A stretch of DNA of 37,527 nucleotides from Rhodospirillales bacterium (GTDB lineage Bacteria; Pseudomonadota; Alphaproteobacteria; Reyranellales; Reyranellaceae): positions 1 to 37,527 of the forward strand of contig WHTW01000070.1 of the NCBI GenBank assembly GCA_009377525.1, in the 5' to 3' direction. The position numbers and the translations under genes are program-made. This document shows positions 7,465-16,467 of this stretch, piece by piece (the stretch's first letter is position 1; each line of letters begins with the position of its first letter). Below the pieces are notes generated by a model. It was given only the letters and a program-made list of their open reading frames with translations, ran no database searches and was not told the origin of the DNA.

Positions 7465-8302
7465 CTGCCGCCGCCTGGCGCGGCCACGCTGAACCGCAGG
7501 TCGCGAGGATGCGGCCGGTCTCGGAGACCATGGCGCCGGTCCACGCTCCCGCTTTGGCCAGCTCCAGCACCATGGCGCCATGGTCCATCAGGCCCACCAC
7601 CTCGGCGTCGACCGCGTCGAGCTTCGGCACCAGGATCGGCCGCTTGTCGTCCTCCGACGGTGGCACCGGCTGGACGCGCGACAGCACGATGCCGGCCGTA
7701 CCGACGATGAGCTGCGGCGGACGGCGGTCGCCGAAGCCGATCGCCTGGAAGCGGTGCATGTGGCCGGACAGGACGGTGGCGACGCCAGCACCATGTCGCG
7801 CGGCGTGTTGCGGTAGTTGTAGTCGCCGACATGGATGATCGGGTCGGCGCTGAGCCGTTTCTCGTCCTCGGCGATGACACCGAACGGCCAGACCTTGGTG
7901 AAGCCGTCGCCGGTGCAGGGCTGCGGCTTGTGCGGAAGATCGCCGCGGCAGCCGCTGCCGCCCGTCACCAGAACGAGGCGCGGCGTGGCGACGGACACGA
8001 AGGGCAGCTCCAGCCGCCGGCCGCCCACGAGGACCGCCGCCGACTCGCCCATCGGATAGAGCGTCCCGCAGACCAGCACGTCCCGGAAATGCCCGCCGAG
8101 CGGACGCTGTCGCGGCGTCGTGCCCAGCCAGGCGCCGGCGGCACGTTGCAACGCCGGACACGCCGTCGCCCGCTCGGCGACGGCGCGCGCCAGGCTGGCC
8201 GTCGACACCCTCGCCCAACAGGACGAAGGCCAAGGCTGCAGATTGCGCGCGCGCCGCTGTCGCCAGGCAAAGGAAGGCGACAAGGATCAAGGCGCAACGC
8301 AT
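7460..8302 (-). pseudogene. Metallophosphoesterase (calcineurin-like) pseudogene
   Basis: Pieces of one exported phosphoesterase are readable in different frames. From the ATG at 8300-8302 comes a signal peptide, MRCALILVAFLCLATAARAQ, and the start of the mature protein. Near 8205 the reading shifts, and a second frame continues with VLVCGTLYPMGE, a Cys-rich region and IIHVGDYNYRNTP, which carries the GDxxY metal motif. Near 7795 it shifts back to VLSGHMHRFQAIGFGD, the GHxH motif. The segment that normally lies between these motifs, including the GNHD/E metal and phosphate site, is missing. The gene therefore has at least two frame changes and has lost its core. The 3' limit is uncertain and the coordinates are approximate. 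Confidence 0.8.
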
Positions 8303-8335
8303 CGTGGTCTCCGGGCTGACCCGGGTCACCCTAGC

Positions 8336-8358
8336 AAAAAGCCCCGCAGCGCGGGGCT
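8336..8358 (-). terminator. Intrinsic terminator after tRNA-Lys
   Basis: On the minus strand an AGCCCCGC stem arm, a 3-nt loop and the complementary GCGGGGCT arm are followed by TTTTT. This is a textbook rho-independent terminator 17 bp downstream of the tRNA. It probably ends tRNA transcription and possibly read-through from the mre operon. Confidence 0.9.
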
Positions 8359-8375
8359 CGTTGCATCTCCAGCAT

Positions 8376-8451
<76 letters not shown>

Positions 8452-8523
8452 AATGCCGGGAGGGCGCGGCTATAGCAAGCAGGTTATCCCTTGTCGAGTC
8501 GGGCAATCGGCCGCTTCCGGGGT

Positions 8524-9657
8524 TCAGCGCCTGAGCGGCAATTGCGCATCGCGATAGACGTTGACCCCTATCAGCAGGCCGCAGGCAAACATCACCGAGA
8601 CCATGGCGGTGCCGCCGTTGCTGACCAATGGCAGCGGCACACCCACCACCGGCAGGAGGCCCATCACCATGGCGGTGTTGATGAAGACGTAGAGAAACAT
8701 CATGGCGGTGACACCGAGCGCCACCAGCCGGCCAAAATGGTGCTGGCTGCGCAAGGCGATCGAGAAGCCCCAGACCAGCACCAGGGCGAACAGGGCGAGC
8801 AGGACCAGCGCACCCACCATGCCCCATTCCTCGACGAAGGTGGTGAAGATGAAGTCGGTCTGCTTCTCGGGCAGGAAGTTCAGCGAGGATTGCGTGCCCT
8901 TGAGGAACCCCTTGCCGAACAGGCCGCCCGAGCCGATGGCGATCTTGGACTGGGTGATGTGGTAGCCGGCACCCAGCGGATCGCGGTCGGGATCGAGGAA
9001 GGTGAGCACGCGCTTGCGCTGGTATTCGTGCATGAACGACCAGGCGATCGGCAGGCAGCCGACGGCGGCGATGCCGGCGGCCAGGAACATCCAGAGCCGC
9101 ACGCCGGCCACGAACAGGAGCGCCCCGCCGCCCAGCAGCACCATCATCGCGGTGCCAAGGTCGGGTTGCACCATGACCAGCGCCACCGGTGCGAGGATCA
9201 CGGCGATCGGCGGCAGCGTGTAGAGGAACTTGGAGGCCTCCTCCTTGCGCCGGCCGTGGTAGTAGCGCGCCAGCACCAGGATCACCGCCACCTTGGCGAT
9301 CTCCGACGGCTGGATCTGCATCGGCCCGATCACCAGCCAGCGCTGCGCCCCCATGCCGATCTTGCCGACCACGTCGACCGCGACCAGCAGCAGCATGGAA
9401 ACCACATAGATCGGCCAGGCGAGCGTCAGCCACACCTTGGGATGGATCAGCGCCACCACCAGCGTCAGGCCGAGGGCCGCGCCATAGCGCACGGCATGCC
9501 GCGCCGCCCACGGCTCGAAGCGGCCGCCGGCCGCCGAATAGAGCGCCAGCACGCCGATCCCCGCGATCGCCGTCAGGACCAACACCAGGCCCCAGTTGAT
9601 GCGCCAGATCTTCTCGCCGAAGCCTATTGGGGCGGGTGCGTCGAGCGCCAAGCTCAT
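8524..9657 (-). CDS. rodA: Peptidoglycan glycosyltransferase RodA (SEDS family)
   Basis: A 377-residue polytopic inner-membrane protein with about ten hydrophobic segments. RodA polymerises lipid II into glycan strands during cell elongation, in complex with PBP2. Diagnostic blocks are GAQRWLVIGPMQIQPSE (104-119), MVQPDLGTAMM and LPEKQTDFIFTTFVEEWG. Asp268 in the last block corresponds to the catalytic aspartate of SEDS enzymes. The C-terminal GVPLPLVSNGGTAM is also standard. It is the last protein gene of the mre operon, starting 10 bp after mrdA. FtsW was considered, but the mre context and sequence blocks favour RodA. Confidence 0.96.
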   Translation of the reverse strand: MSLALDAPAPIGFGEKIWRINWGLVLVLTAIAGIGVLALYSAAGGRFEPWAARHAVRYGAALGLTLVVALIHPKVWLTLAWPIYVVSMLLLVAVDVVGKIGMGAQRWLVIGPMQIQPSEIAKVAVILVLARYYHGRRKEEASKFLYTLPPIAVILAPVALVMVQPDLGTAMMVLLGGGALLFVAGVRLWMFLAAGIAAVGCLPIAWSFMHEYQRKRVLTFLDPDRDPLGAGYHITQSKIAIGSGGLFGKGFLKGTQSSLNFLPEKQTDFIFTTFVEEWGMVGALVLLALFALVLVWGFSIALRSQHHFGRLVALGVTAMMFLYVFINTAMVMGLLPVVGVPLPLVSNGGTAMVSVMFACGLLIGVNVYRDAQLPLRR

Positions 9658-9667
9658 CGCGGCATCC

Positions 9668-11575
9668 TCAGCGTGACGCCATCTTGCGGAAGCCGTCGGT
9701 GCGGCGCGACGGGTCGCGTTTCATGACCTCGATCAGCACGTCGCGGCCGATCGGCCCGGCCGTGGCGCCGCCCGCCTTGCCATGCTCGATGATGACGGCG
9801 CAGGCATAGCGCGGATTGTCGACCGGCCCGTAGCAGACGAACAGCGCATGGTGGCGCAGGTGCCACGGGAGCTGGTCCTGGGTGATGCCCATTGCGCGCT
9901 CGCGCTCGGTGATGCGCTTGACCTGGGCGGTGCCGGTCTTGCCGGCGAACCGGTATTGCGGCTCGATCAGCTTGTTGTTGGCGTCGAGGCGCAGGTGGTG
10001 GGCGGTGCCGGACGCGACCACGTTGACCATGCCCTCGCGGATCAGGGCGATATGCTGGGGATTGAAGCGCAGCGAGGGCGCAGTCGGCTTGTCGCGCGGC
10101 TTGGGCGGCACCAGTTCCTCGCGCGGCGTCGCCGAGGCCAGCAGCAGGTTGGGCTGCACCTCGTAGCCGCCGTTGGCGATGCGGGCGGTCATGATGGCGA
10201 GCTGCAGGGGTGTCGCATTCATGAAGCCCTGGCCGATGCCGATGTTGAAGGTGTCACCGTGCTGCCAGGACTTGCCGAGCTTCTCCTGCTTCCACGACCG
10301 GCTGGGCTGGATGCCGGTCGATTCGCCGGGCAGGCCGAGCTCGCTGTGGCGGCCGAAGCCCAGGCGCGTGCCTACGTCGGCGATGCGGTCGATGCCGGCT
10401 TTACGGGCAGCCTCGTAGAAGAAGCAGTCGCAGGATTGGGTGATCGCCTCGACGACGTTGGTCGAGCCGTGGCCGCTCTTCAGCCAGCAATGGAACTTGA
10501 TACCGCCCAGCATGAGGAACCCCGGGCACGGCAGCCGCGTCCACGGCTCGATCGCCTTGGATTCAAGCGCCGCCAGGGCCGTCACCATCTTGTAGGTCGA
10601 GCCCGGCGGATAGACGCCGCCGATCGCCTTGTTGTGCAACGGCCGCTCGGAGCTGTCGAGCAGCTCGCGCCATTCGGCCTGGGTGATGCCGCGGGCGAAG
10701 GTGTTGGGATCGAAGCCCGGCGTGGAGACCATGGCGATCACGTCACCGGTGATGACGTCCATCACCACCACCGAGCCGCTCTGATGCTCCTTGATGCGCT
10801 CGGCGACGAAGCGCTGCAGGTCGAGATCGATGGTGACCAGCGCATTGGCGCCGGGCTGGCCCTCGGTGCGATCGAGTTCGCGCACGACGCGGCCGACGGC
10901 GTTGACCTCGACCTGCACGGCGCCGGCCCGGCCGCGGATGCTGTCCTCGAGCGCGCGCTCCATGCCCTTCTTGCCGAAGCGCATGGTGGCGAGCTGCAGC
11001 ACGGGGTCGTCGCGGCCGGCTAGGTCCTCGTCGGACACACGGCCGGTGTAGCCAATGATGTGGCTCATCAGCTCGCCTTCGGGATAGTCGCGCGTCTGGC
11101 CGAGATCGATGAAGACGCCGGGCAGGTCGGGGGCGTTGAATTCCAGCCGCGCTACCTCCTCCCAGCCGAGGTTCTCGCGCACCACCACCGGCTGGGCGTT
11201 GCGGCTGCGGCGCAGGTCGCGCAGCAGGCGATTCTTCTCGGTCTCGCCCAGGCTAAAGATCTGGTCGAGGCGATCGACCAGGACGTCGACGCCGCGGCCG
11301 CGGTCCGAGGTCGCCATGGCGCGGAAGTTGTTGCGGTTGACGGCGAGCGGCTGGCCGGTGCGATCGAGGATCAGCCCACGCGATGGCGGCAGCAGGCGCA
11401 GATTGATGCGGTTCTCCTCGGCGAGCGTGGCGAAGCGCTGGGTCTCGATGACCTGGAGCTGGTAGAGCCGGCCGGCCAGCGCCGAGAGCAGCACGGCCTG
11501 CGCCCCGCCCAGCAGCAGCGCGCGGCGCGTGAACAGGCCCGAGCGCTCGCCGTCGCCCTTGCGATAGCGCATCAT
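9668..11575 (-). CDS. mrdA: Penicillin-binding protein 2, elongation transpeptidase
   Basis: A 635-residue class B penicillin-binding protein that crosslinks peptidoglycan in the elongasome and activates RodA. One membrane anchor (about 18-36) is followed by the dimerisation domain with RGLILDRTGQPLAVNRNNF (66-84), then the transpeptidase domain. The catalytic motifs are STYK (Ser326-Lys329), the SxN-type SCD (381-383, typical of PBP2) and KTGTA (546-550). The start is the first of two adjacent ATGs; it overlaps the mreD stop as ATGA. A longer reading upstream would run through mreD in another frame and is not supported. Beta-lactams such as mecillinam target this protein family. Confidence 0.96.
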   Translation of the reverse strand: MMRYRKGDGERSGLFTRRALLLGGAQAVLLSALAGRLYQLQVIETQRFATLAEENRINLRLLPPSRGLILDRTGQPLAVNRNNFRAMATSDRGRGVDVLVDRLDQIFSLGETEKNRLLRDLRRSRNAQPVVVRENLGWEEVARLEFNAPDLPGVFIDLGQTRDYPEGELMSHIIGYTGRVSDEDLAGRDDPVLQLATMRFGKKGMERALEDSIRGRAGAVQVEVNAVGRVVRELDRTEGQPGANALVTIDLDLQRFVAERIKEHQSGSVVVMDVITGDVIAMVSTPGFDPNTFARGITQAEWRELLDSSERPLHNKAIGGVYPPGSTYKMVTALAALESKAIEPWTRLPCPGFLMLGGIKFHCWLKSGHGSTNVVEAITQSCDCFFYEAARKAGIDRIADVGTRLGFGRHSELGLPGESTGIQPSRSWKQEKLGKSWQHGDTFNIGIGQGFMNATPLQLAIMTARIANGGYEVQPNLLLASATPREELVPPKPRDKPTAPSLRFNPQHIALIREGMVNVVASGTAHHLRLDANNKLIEPQYRFAGKTGTAQVKRITERERAMGITQDQLPWHLRHHALFVCYGPVDNPRYACAVIIEHGKAGGATAGPIGRDVLIEVMKRDPSRRTDGFRKMASR

Positions 11576-12147
11576 GACGTGGTCTCGCCAGGACGGGCCG
11601 TGCCACGCGACGGCTCGGGCACGTTCAAGGGGTCGCGTGCCCGCACGCGGGCGAGCCAGGGGGCGATCAGCGGATAGATCACGACCACGACGACATACTG
11701 GATCAAAGCCGGCACGGGGTCGATGGCCGTCCAGGTCCAGAGCGCGGTGAAGCCCCAGACCAGGATCACGAAGCCCAGCGCCAGCAGGCAGAAGCCGAAC
11801 CACTGGAACAGGAAGGGCACGCCTACCAGATAGCGCCGGTTGGCGACCACGGCGGCGCGGATCAGCACGAAGCCCAGCGCGCTCACCCCGACCGGCGCGC
11901 CCGGGCCGCCCAGCAGCAGGTCGAGCAGGATGCCCATGGCGAGCAGCAGCGGGCCCGGCAGGCGCTCGGGCGTGGCCAGGCTGAACTGGAAGACGACCAG
12001 CGCCGGCAGGAGCGGCAAGGCATTGGACAGGAAAGGCGCGCGCAGCGGCGCCAAGGTCAGCAGGACGAAGAACAGCAAGGCGGCGCCGGGCAACGCCGCG
12101 CGGCCCCAGCGATCGAGCACGGCGAGCAGGCCGTCGGCCTTCATCAT
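11572..12147 (-). CDS. mreD: Rod shape-determining membrane protein MreD
   Basis: A 191-residue protein starting MMKADGLLAVLDRWGRA with about five hydrophobic helices, including a GILLDLLLGGPGAPVGVSAL block that matches MreD. It is an inner-membrane scaffold that links MreC to the rest of the elongation complex. The start is inferred from the ATGA overlap with the mreC stop, and the end overlaps mrdA the same way. The same frame is open far upstream through mreC, but that stretch is Arg/Gly-rich out-of-frame noise. MreD is poorly conserved, so the call rests on membrane topology plus its exact place between mreC and mrdA. Confidence 0.92.
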   Translation of the reverse strand: MMKADGLLAVLDRWGRAALPGAALLFFVLLTLAPLRAPFLSNALPLLPALVVFQFSLATPERLPGPLLLAMGILLDLLLGGPGAPVGVSALGFVLIRAAVVANRRYLVGVPFLFQWFGFCLLALGFVILVWGFTALWTWTAIDPVPALIQYVVVVVIYPLIAPWLARVRARDPLNVPEPSRGTARPGETTS

Positions 12148-13040
12148 CGCACCCTCTGGCCGGCCACTCCCGGCGGCGTCGACGGGGTGCTGTGGCCGCT
12201 GCTCACCAGGCCGGTCACGCCGTAGTCGACGACGCGCACGAACTCCAGCCGCGAGAAGTCGGCGAACGGCCGCACGCGGACATGGCCCTCGCCGGTCTCG
12301 ACAACTTCGCCCACCGGGATGCCGACCGGGAAGCTGCCGCCGTCGCCCGAAGTGATGATGCGATCGCCGCGCTGCACGCCGGCCAGGCTCTGCAGCAGGG
12401 TGAGGCGAAGCCGGGCGGAGTTGTCGCCGGCCAGGATGGCGCGCTCGCGCGTGCGCTCGATCAGCACCGGCAGGCGCGAGTTGACGTCGGTGACGAACAG
12501 AACACGCGAGCTGTTGTCGCCGACCTCGGCGATGCGGCCGGCCAGGCCCTCGCCCGTCACCACCGCCTGGCCCGGCGCCACGCCCACCTTGCGGCCGACA
12601 TTGAGCAGCGCGCCGCGCACATAGGCGCTGACGCTGTCGCCGACGATACGGGCGGTGATGAAGGAGGCCTCCGGCCCCTCGCGGAAGTTGGCAAGGTCGC
12701 GCAGGCCTTCGTTCTCGTTCTCCAGCCGGCGCGCCGCAGTCTGCCAGGCGAGCAGCCGGGCATTCTCCTCGCGCAGGCGGGCGTTCTCCTCGCGCAAGGA
12801 CGCGAATTCCTTGAGATCGGCGATGGCGCGGTTGGCGACGGCCACCGGGCGGGCGATCGCCTCGAGCACGGGGCTGGCGAGGTCGAGCGCCACCACGCGG
12901 GCATGCTCGACCAGGACGGTGTCGGCCTTGCCGACCAGCATGGCGCCGAACGCAGCGATGACCAGCAGCCCGAGCGCAAAGCGCTGCACGGCCGCGCGAA
13001 CCTGGCCAGCTGCTACCTCGAAATCGTCCCGAATCGCCAT
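12144..13040 (-). CDS. mreC: Rod shape-determining protein MreC
   Basis: A 298-residue periplasmic scaffold anchored by one N-terminal membrane helix (about 20-40, FALGLLVIAAFGAML). A coiled coil follows (about 75-115) with repeated LREENARL heptads, then the two beta-barrel domains, recognisable by ARIVGDSVSAYVRGALLNVG, GRIAEVGDNSSRVLFVTDVN and the RGDRIITSGDGG block with FPVGIPVGEV. MreC binds PBP2 and switches it on. The C-terminal tail is Ser/Thr/Pro-rich. The gene is 44 bp downstream of mreB and overlaps mreD by four bases. Confidence 0.95.
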   Translation of the reverse strand: MAIRDDFEVAAGQVRAAVQRFALGLLVIAAFGAMLVGKADTVLVEHARVVALDLASPVLEAIARPVAVANRAIADLKEFASLREENARLREENARLLAWQTAARRLENENEGLRDLANFREGPEASFITARIVGDSVSAYVRGALLNVGRKVGVAPGQAVVTGEGLAGRIAEVGDNSSRVLFVTDVNSRLPVLIERTRERAILAGDNSARLRLTLLQSLAGVQRGDRIITSGDGGSFPVGIPVGEVVETGEGHVRVRPFADFSRLEFVRVVDYGVTGLVSSGHSTPSTPPGVAGQRVR

Positions 13041-13084
13041 GTCCTGCCCATTCTACTCCAAGCGGGCCCGGCGCGCGGGGGGAT

Positions 13085-14125
13085 TTAGTACATGGACGAC
13101 AGAACGCCGCGCAGACGGTCGATGTTCTCCACCGCGTGGCCCGTGCCCAGGGCGACGCAGAGCAGCGGATCCTCGGCCACCGAGACCGGCAGGCCCGTAG
13201 CCTGGCGCAGCACGGTGTCCATGTTGGCCAGCATGGCACCGCCGCCGGTCAGCACGATGCCCTTGTCGACGATGTCGGCCGCGAGCTCAGGCGCGGTGTT
13301 CTCAAGCGCGACCTTCACGGCTTCGACGATGGCGCTCACCGGCTCCTGCAGGCTCTCGGCGATCTGGCGCTCGGTGATGACCAGCTCCTTGGGCACGCCG
13401 TTCATCAGGTCGCGGCCCTTGATCTCCATGGTCCGGCCCTCGCCGTCGTCGGGCGGGCAGGCCGAGGCGATGGTCTTCTTGATGCGCTCGGCCGAGCTCT
13501 CGCCGACCAGCAGGTTATGGTTGCGGCGGATGTAGCCGATGATGGCCTCGTCCATCTTGTCGCCGCCGACGCGCACCGAGCGCGGATAGACGATGCCGCC
13601 CAGGGACAGGATGGCCACTTCCGTCGTGCCACCGCCGATATCGACCACCATCGAGCCGGTCGGCTCGGTGACCGGCAGGCCGGCGCCGATGGCGGCCGCC
13701 ATCGGCTCCTCGATCAGCCAGACCTTGCGGGCGCCGGCGCTCTCGGCCGATTCCTGGATGGCGCGGCGTTCGACGGCGGTGGAGCCGGAGGGCACGCAGA
13801 CCACGATCTGCGGATGGGCGAAGCTGCGCCGGTTGTGCACTTTCGAGATGAAGTGCTTGATCATCGCCTCGGCGACTTCGAAGTCGGCGATGACGCCGTC
13901 GCGCAGGGGCCGGATCGCCTGGATGTTGCCGGGCGTGCGGCCCAGCATCATCTTGGCTTCCTCGCCGACGGCCAGCACCTGGCGCTTGCCGGTTTGCGTC
14001 GTGAGCGCAACGACCGACGGTTCATTGAGAACGATGCCGCGACCCTTGACGTAGACCAGCGTGTTCGCTGTCCCGAGGTCGATGCCCATGTCAGCCGAAA
14101 AAAGCCCGATGACGCGCGAGAGCAT
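13085..14125 (-). CDS. mreB: Rod shape-determining actin homologue MreB
   Basis: A 346-residue bacterial actin that forms membrane-bound filaments and steers cell-wall synthesis. Phosphate 1 motif IDLGTANT (15-22), phosphate 2 motif VDIGGGTTE (161-169), the IEEPMAAAIGAGLPV connecting segment and the adenosine motif GIVLTGGGAML are all intact. The N-terminus MLSRVIGLFSADMG is usual for alphaproteobacterial MreB and carries the short hydrophobic membrane-contact stretch. It is the first gene of mreBCD-mrdA-rodA. The 293 bp between its start and the plus-strand methyltransferase gene must hold its promoter; I could not pick a convincing -35/-10 pair there. Confidence 0.98.
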   Translation of the reverse strand: MLSRVIGLFSADMGIDLGTANTLVYVKGRGIVLNEPSVVALTTQTGKRQVLAVGEEAKMMLGRTPGNIQAIRPLRDGVIADFEVAEAMIKHFISKVHNRRSFAHPQIVVCVPSGSTAVERRAIQESAESAGARKVWLIEEPMAAAIGAGLPVTEPTGSMVVDIGGGTTEVAILSLGGIVYPRSVRVGGDKMDEAIIGYIRRNHNLLVGESSAERIKKTIASACPPDDGEGRTMEIKGRDLMNGVPKELVITERQIAESLQEPVSAIVEAVKVALENTAPELAADIVDKGIVLTGGGAMLANMDTVLRQATGLPVSVAEDPLLCVALGTGHAVENIDRLRGVLSSMY

Positions 14126-14418
14126 TGAGTTAAGTCTCTGCCATTGCTAGAAAAATTGAGGTCGGGCAATGCACCTTTGGGCCCGCCGCGGCAAGCGCGC
14201 TCGGGTTTAGACCGGCCAGCGGGGTCCCGCAAGGCGATTCACGGCGGAACGATCCGGCAACCCTGGTCAGCAGATCATCGGGCCGAAGCACGTCCGCCCG
14301 ATGCTTGAAGACAGCCGGTCTGAAACTTTCCGACGGCCGCGAGGTCACATCATGGCCACGCTTCTCTCCGGCGGGCCGCCGGCATCATGCGGCTCGCCTG
14401 ACACTGCGGGGAGAGGTG

Positions 14419-14961
14419 ATGTTCGAAGCAGTCCACGCCAAGCGCTATGCCGAGCGGATGACGGCCTACCTCGGCCTCGGCATGCAAAGCCACGTGATCG
14501 AGGTGGCGAGCAAAGACGGCTACCTGCTGCAGCACTTCAGCAAGCGCGGCATCCCCGTCATCGGCATCGAACCCGACCATGCCTCCGCCGTCCGCGCGAT
14601 GAAGGCCCGGGGCATCCCGACATTGACCGGATCGTTCGGCCGCGACATGGCGCGGCGCCTGGCGGCCGAGGGCATCGACGCCGATCTCATGGTGGCGAAC
14701 AACGCGCTGTTCCGTGTGCCCGACGTCGACGATTTCCTCGGCGGCTTCGCCCTGCTCCTCAACGCCGAGGGCGTGGCCACGTTCGAGATCGCCCCCACAT
14801 CCTGTCTCACCCCGCGGATGGCCGAGCAGCTCTTCGCGGCGAGCGGCCTGCGCATCTTCGACGTCGAGCCCCTCAGCACGCACGGATCGCTGCAGCTATT
14901 CGCCTGCCGCGCGAACTCAGGCTGGCAACGCGGTCCGTGGGTCGGGCGGTTCGTTCACTGA
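14419..14961 (+). CDS. SAM-dependent methyltransferase core, shortened C-methyltransferase relative
   Basis: A 180-residue protein. The start is placed at the ATG preceded by GGGGAGAGGTG; the frame is open for 38 more codons upstream, but that stretch looks non-coding. The segment from YAERMTAYLGLG through VIEVASKDGYLLQHFSKRG and VIGIEPDHASAV to FDVEPLSTHGSLQLFAC matches the central SAM-binding domain of the sugar C-methyltransferase family (TDP-4-keto-6-deoxyhexose type), whose members are about 400 residues long. The N-terminal four-cysteine zinc domain and the C-terminal domain are absent, as is the catalytic-region YHEHFSYFSL block. It is either a free-standing derived methyltransferase or the remnant of a larger gene. 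No sugar-nucleotide genes are nearby. Its end overlaps the convergent gene by 7 bp. Confidence 0.7.
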   Translation: MFEAVHAKRYAERMTAYLGLGMQSHVIEVASKDGYLLQHFSKRGIPVIGIEPDHASAVRAMKARGIPTLTGSFGRDMARRLAAEGIDADLMVANNALFRVPDVDDFLGGFALLLNAEGVATFEIAPTSCLTPRMAEQLFAASGLRIFDVEPLSTHGSLQLFACRANSGWQRGPWVGRFVH

Positions 14962-15335
14962 CTGGGGCGCGGCCCCGCCTTCAGTGTCTCCTTCACCAGC
15001 GCCTGGATGTCCTGCGGCGAGAGTCGGCGCAGATCGTCGTAGGCCTTGCGCGTGAACTCCGGCCGGCCGGTCCCCTCGCCGCTCAGCTGGTACTGGCCGT
15101 TCCTTTCGGCGAACAGGAAATAGAACGGCATGCCGGGATTGCCGCGCGCCGTCACCACCGCGACCGAGCGGTTGTCGCTGCAGCCGTAGAGCTCCCACGG
15201 GTAGCCGCCGTAGGTCTTGGTGCCGAACGGTCCGCGATCGCAGGTGATGCGCGGCTCGGACGGACCCTGCGCCGCTGCGTCGACGGACACCAGCAGCAGC
15301 GGCAGCATCGCCGCGAGGAGACGCCTCGCCCGCAA
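14955..15335 (-). CDS. Small secreted protein of unknown function
   Basis: A 126-residue protein with a clear signal peptide, MRARRLLAAMLPLLLVSVDA, cleaved probably after DAAAQ. The mature part has two cysteines (in RITCDRGPFG and LYGCSDNRS) that could form one disulfide, several Tyr/Gly/Pro residues, and a helical C-terminal tail (LRRLSPQDIQALVKETLKAG). I recognise no family. It is 4 bp downstream of the alcohol dehydrogenase stop on the same strand, so it may be cotranscribed with that gene, and its stop overlaps the convergent methyltransferase gene. Confidence 0.65.
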   Translation of the reverse strand: MRARRLLAAMLPLLLVSVDAAAQGPSEPRITCDRGPFGTKTYGGYPWELYGCSDNRSVAVVTARGNPGMPFYFLFAERNGQYQLSGEGTGRPEFTRKAYDDLRRLSPQDIQALVKETLKAGPRPSQ

Positions 15336-15339
15336 GGCT

Positions 15340-16440
15340 CTACTCGAACACCACGACGCCGCGCGCGACCTCGCCCGCCATCATACGCTTAAAGCCCTCG
15401 TTGATGTCGGCGAGCTTGTAGGTGCGGCTGATCAGGCCGTCGATGTTCAGTCGCTTGTTCATGTAGTGGTCGACCAGGACGGGGAAATCGAGGTCGGGCC
15501 GCACCGAGCCGTAGAAGGTGCCGCTCACCTTCTTCTCGGTGAACACCATCATGAATGGCGAATAGGAGGCGCGGATGCTCGCTGCCGAGATGCCGACCGC
15601 GACAGCGTGCCCGCCGGGCGCCAGCGCATCGAAGGCGAGCGCCTGGGTCTTGTCGTTGGAGACGGCGTCGAAGGCATAGTCGACGCCGAGCCCACCGGCC
15701 ATCTCCTTCACCTTCTTGGCGGCGTCCTCGTTGGTGTTGGTGTTGATGGTGTGGGTGGCGCCGAAGGTCCTGGCCATCTCGAGCTTGTTGTCGAGGATGT
15801 CGGCGGCGATGATCTTGCTCGCACCCGACAGCATGGCGCCCTGCACCGCGTTCAGCCCGACGCCGCCGCAGCCGATCACCAGCACGGTCGAGCCCGCCTC
15901 GATCCTGGCGTGACGCGTCACCGCGCCGACGCCGGTCGCCACGCAGCAGCCGACCAGGGCGGCCTGCGGCCACGGCATGTCCCTGCGGATCGGCACCACC
16001 ATCTCCTCGGGCACCACGACCTCCTCGGCGAAGGTGCCGATGCGCGCCATCTGGTTGATGTCCTGGCCCTTGTGCTTCAGCCGGAAGGTGCCGTCGTAGA
16101 GCGCACCCGGCGGCACGTTGGCGCGGCCGATGCAGAGCACGGTGCGGCCCTGACTGCAGTAGCGGCAGCGCCCGCAATGCGGGCGGAAGGAGAAGATCAC
16201 GTGATCGCCCGGCTTCACTGTGGTGACGCCGGGGCCGCATTCGGCGATTTCGCCCGCCGCCTCGTGGCCCGGCACGATCGGCATGGGCGAAGGCCAGTCG
16301 CCGTTCATGATGTGCCAGTCGCTCTGGCATACGCCCGAGGCCTTCATCTTGACCCGCACCTCGCCCGCCTTGGGCGAATCGAGCTCGCAGTCGACGACCT
16401 GCAGGGGCTCGTTGGGCTTGAACAGAACGGCGGCCTTCAT
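15340..16440 (-). CDS. Zinc-dependent alcohol dehydrogenase (MDR, class III-like)
   Basis: A 366-residue NAD(P)-dependent medium-chain dehydrogenase. Catalytic zinc ligands are Cys38 (GVCQSDWH), His59-Glu60 (GHEAAG) and Cys165 or Cys166 (VGCCVATG). The structural zinc site is the four-cysteine lobe Cys89, 92, 95, 103. The Rossmann loop is GCGGVG (190-195), followed by AADILDNKLEMA, where the Asp suggests NAD preference. The start is set at MKAAV because GGAGGAAACGCC precedes that ATG; an in-frame start nine codons upstream lacks such a signal. It follows the gntR gene by 27 bp on the same strand, facing away from the ABC importer. It probably oxidises an alcohol or polyol taken in by that importer, which is inference. 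Confidence 0.92.
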   Translation of the reverse strand: MKAAVLFKPNEPLQVVDCELDSPKAGEVRVKMKASGVCQSDWHIMNGDWPSPMPIVPGHEAAGEIAECGPGVTTVKPGDHVIFSFRPHCGRCRYCSQGRTVLCIGRANVPPGALYDGTFRLKHKGQDINQMARIGTFAEEVVVPEEMVVPIRRDMPWPQAALVGCCVATGVGAVTRHARIEAGSTVLVIGCGGVGLNAVQGAMLSGASKIIAADILDNKLEMARTFGATHTINTNTNEDAAKKVKEMAGGLGVDYAFDAVSNDKTQALAFDALAPGGHAVAVGISAASIRASYSPFMMVFTEKKVSGTFYGSVRPDLDFPVLVDHYMNKRLNIDGLISRTYKLADINEGFKRMMAGEVARGVVVFE

Positions 16441-16467
16441 GGCGTTTCCTCCGGATTCGGAGGGCAA

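Noticed and set aside
11572..13239. MreD with a 364-residue N-terminal extension
   Set aside because: The extension is mreC read in the wrong frame. The ATGA junction at 12144-12147 gives a normal MreD.
14126..14418. Small genes in the mreB-methyltransferase gap
   Set aside because: Several short frames exist on both strands, but none has a ribosome site, hydrophobic signal or family pattern. The stretch is best seen as promoter and leader DNA.
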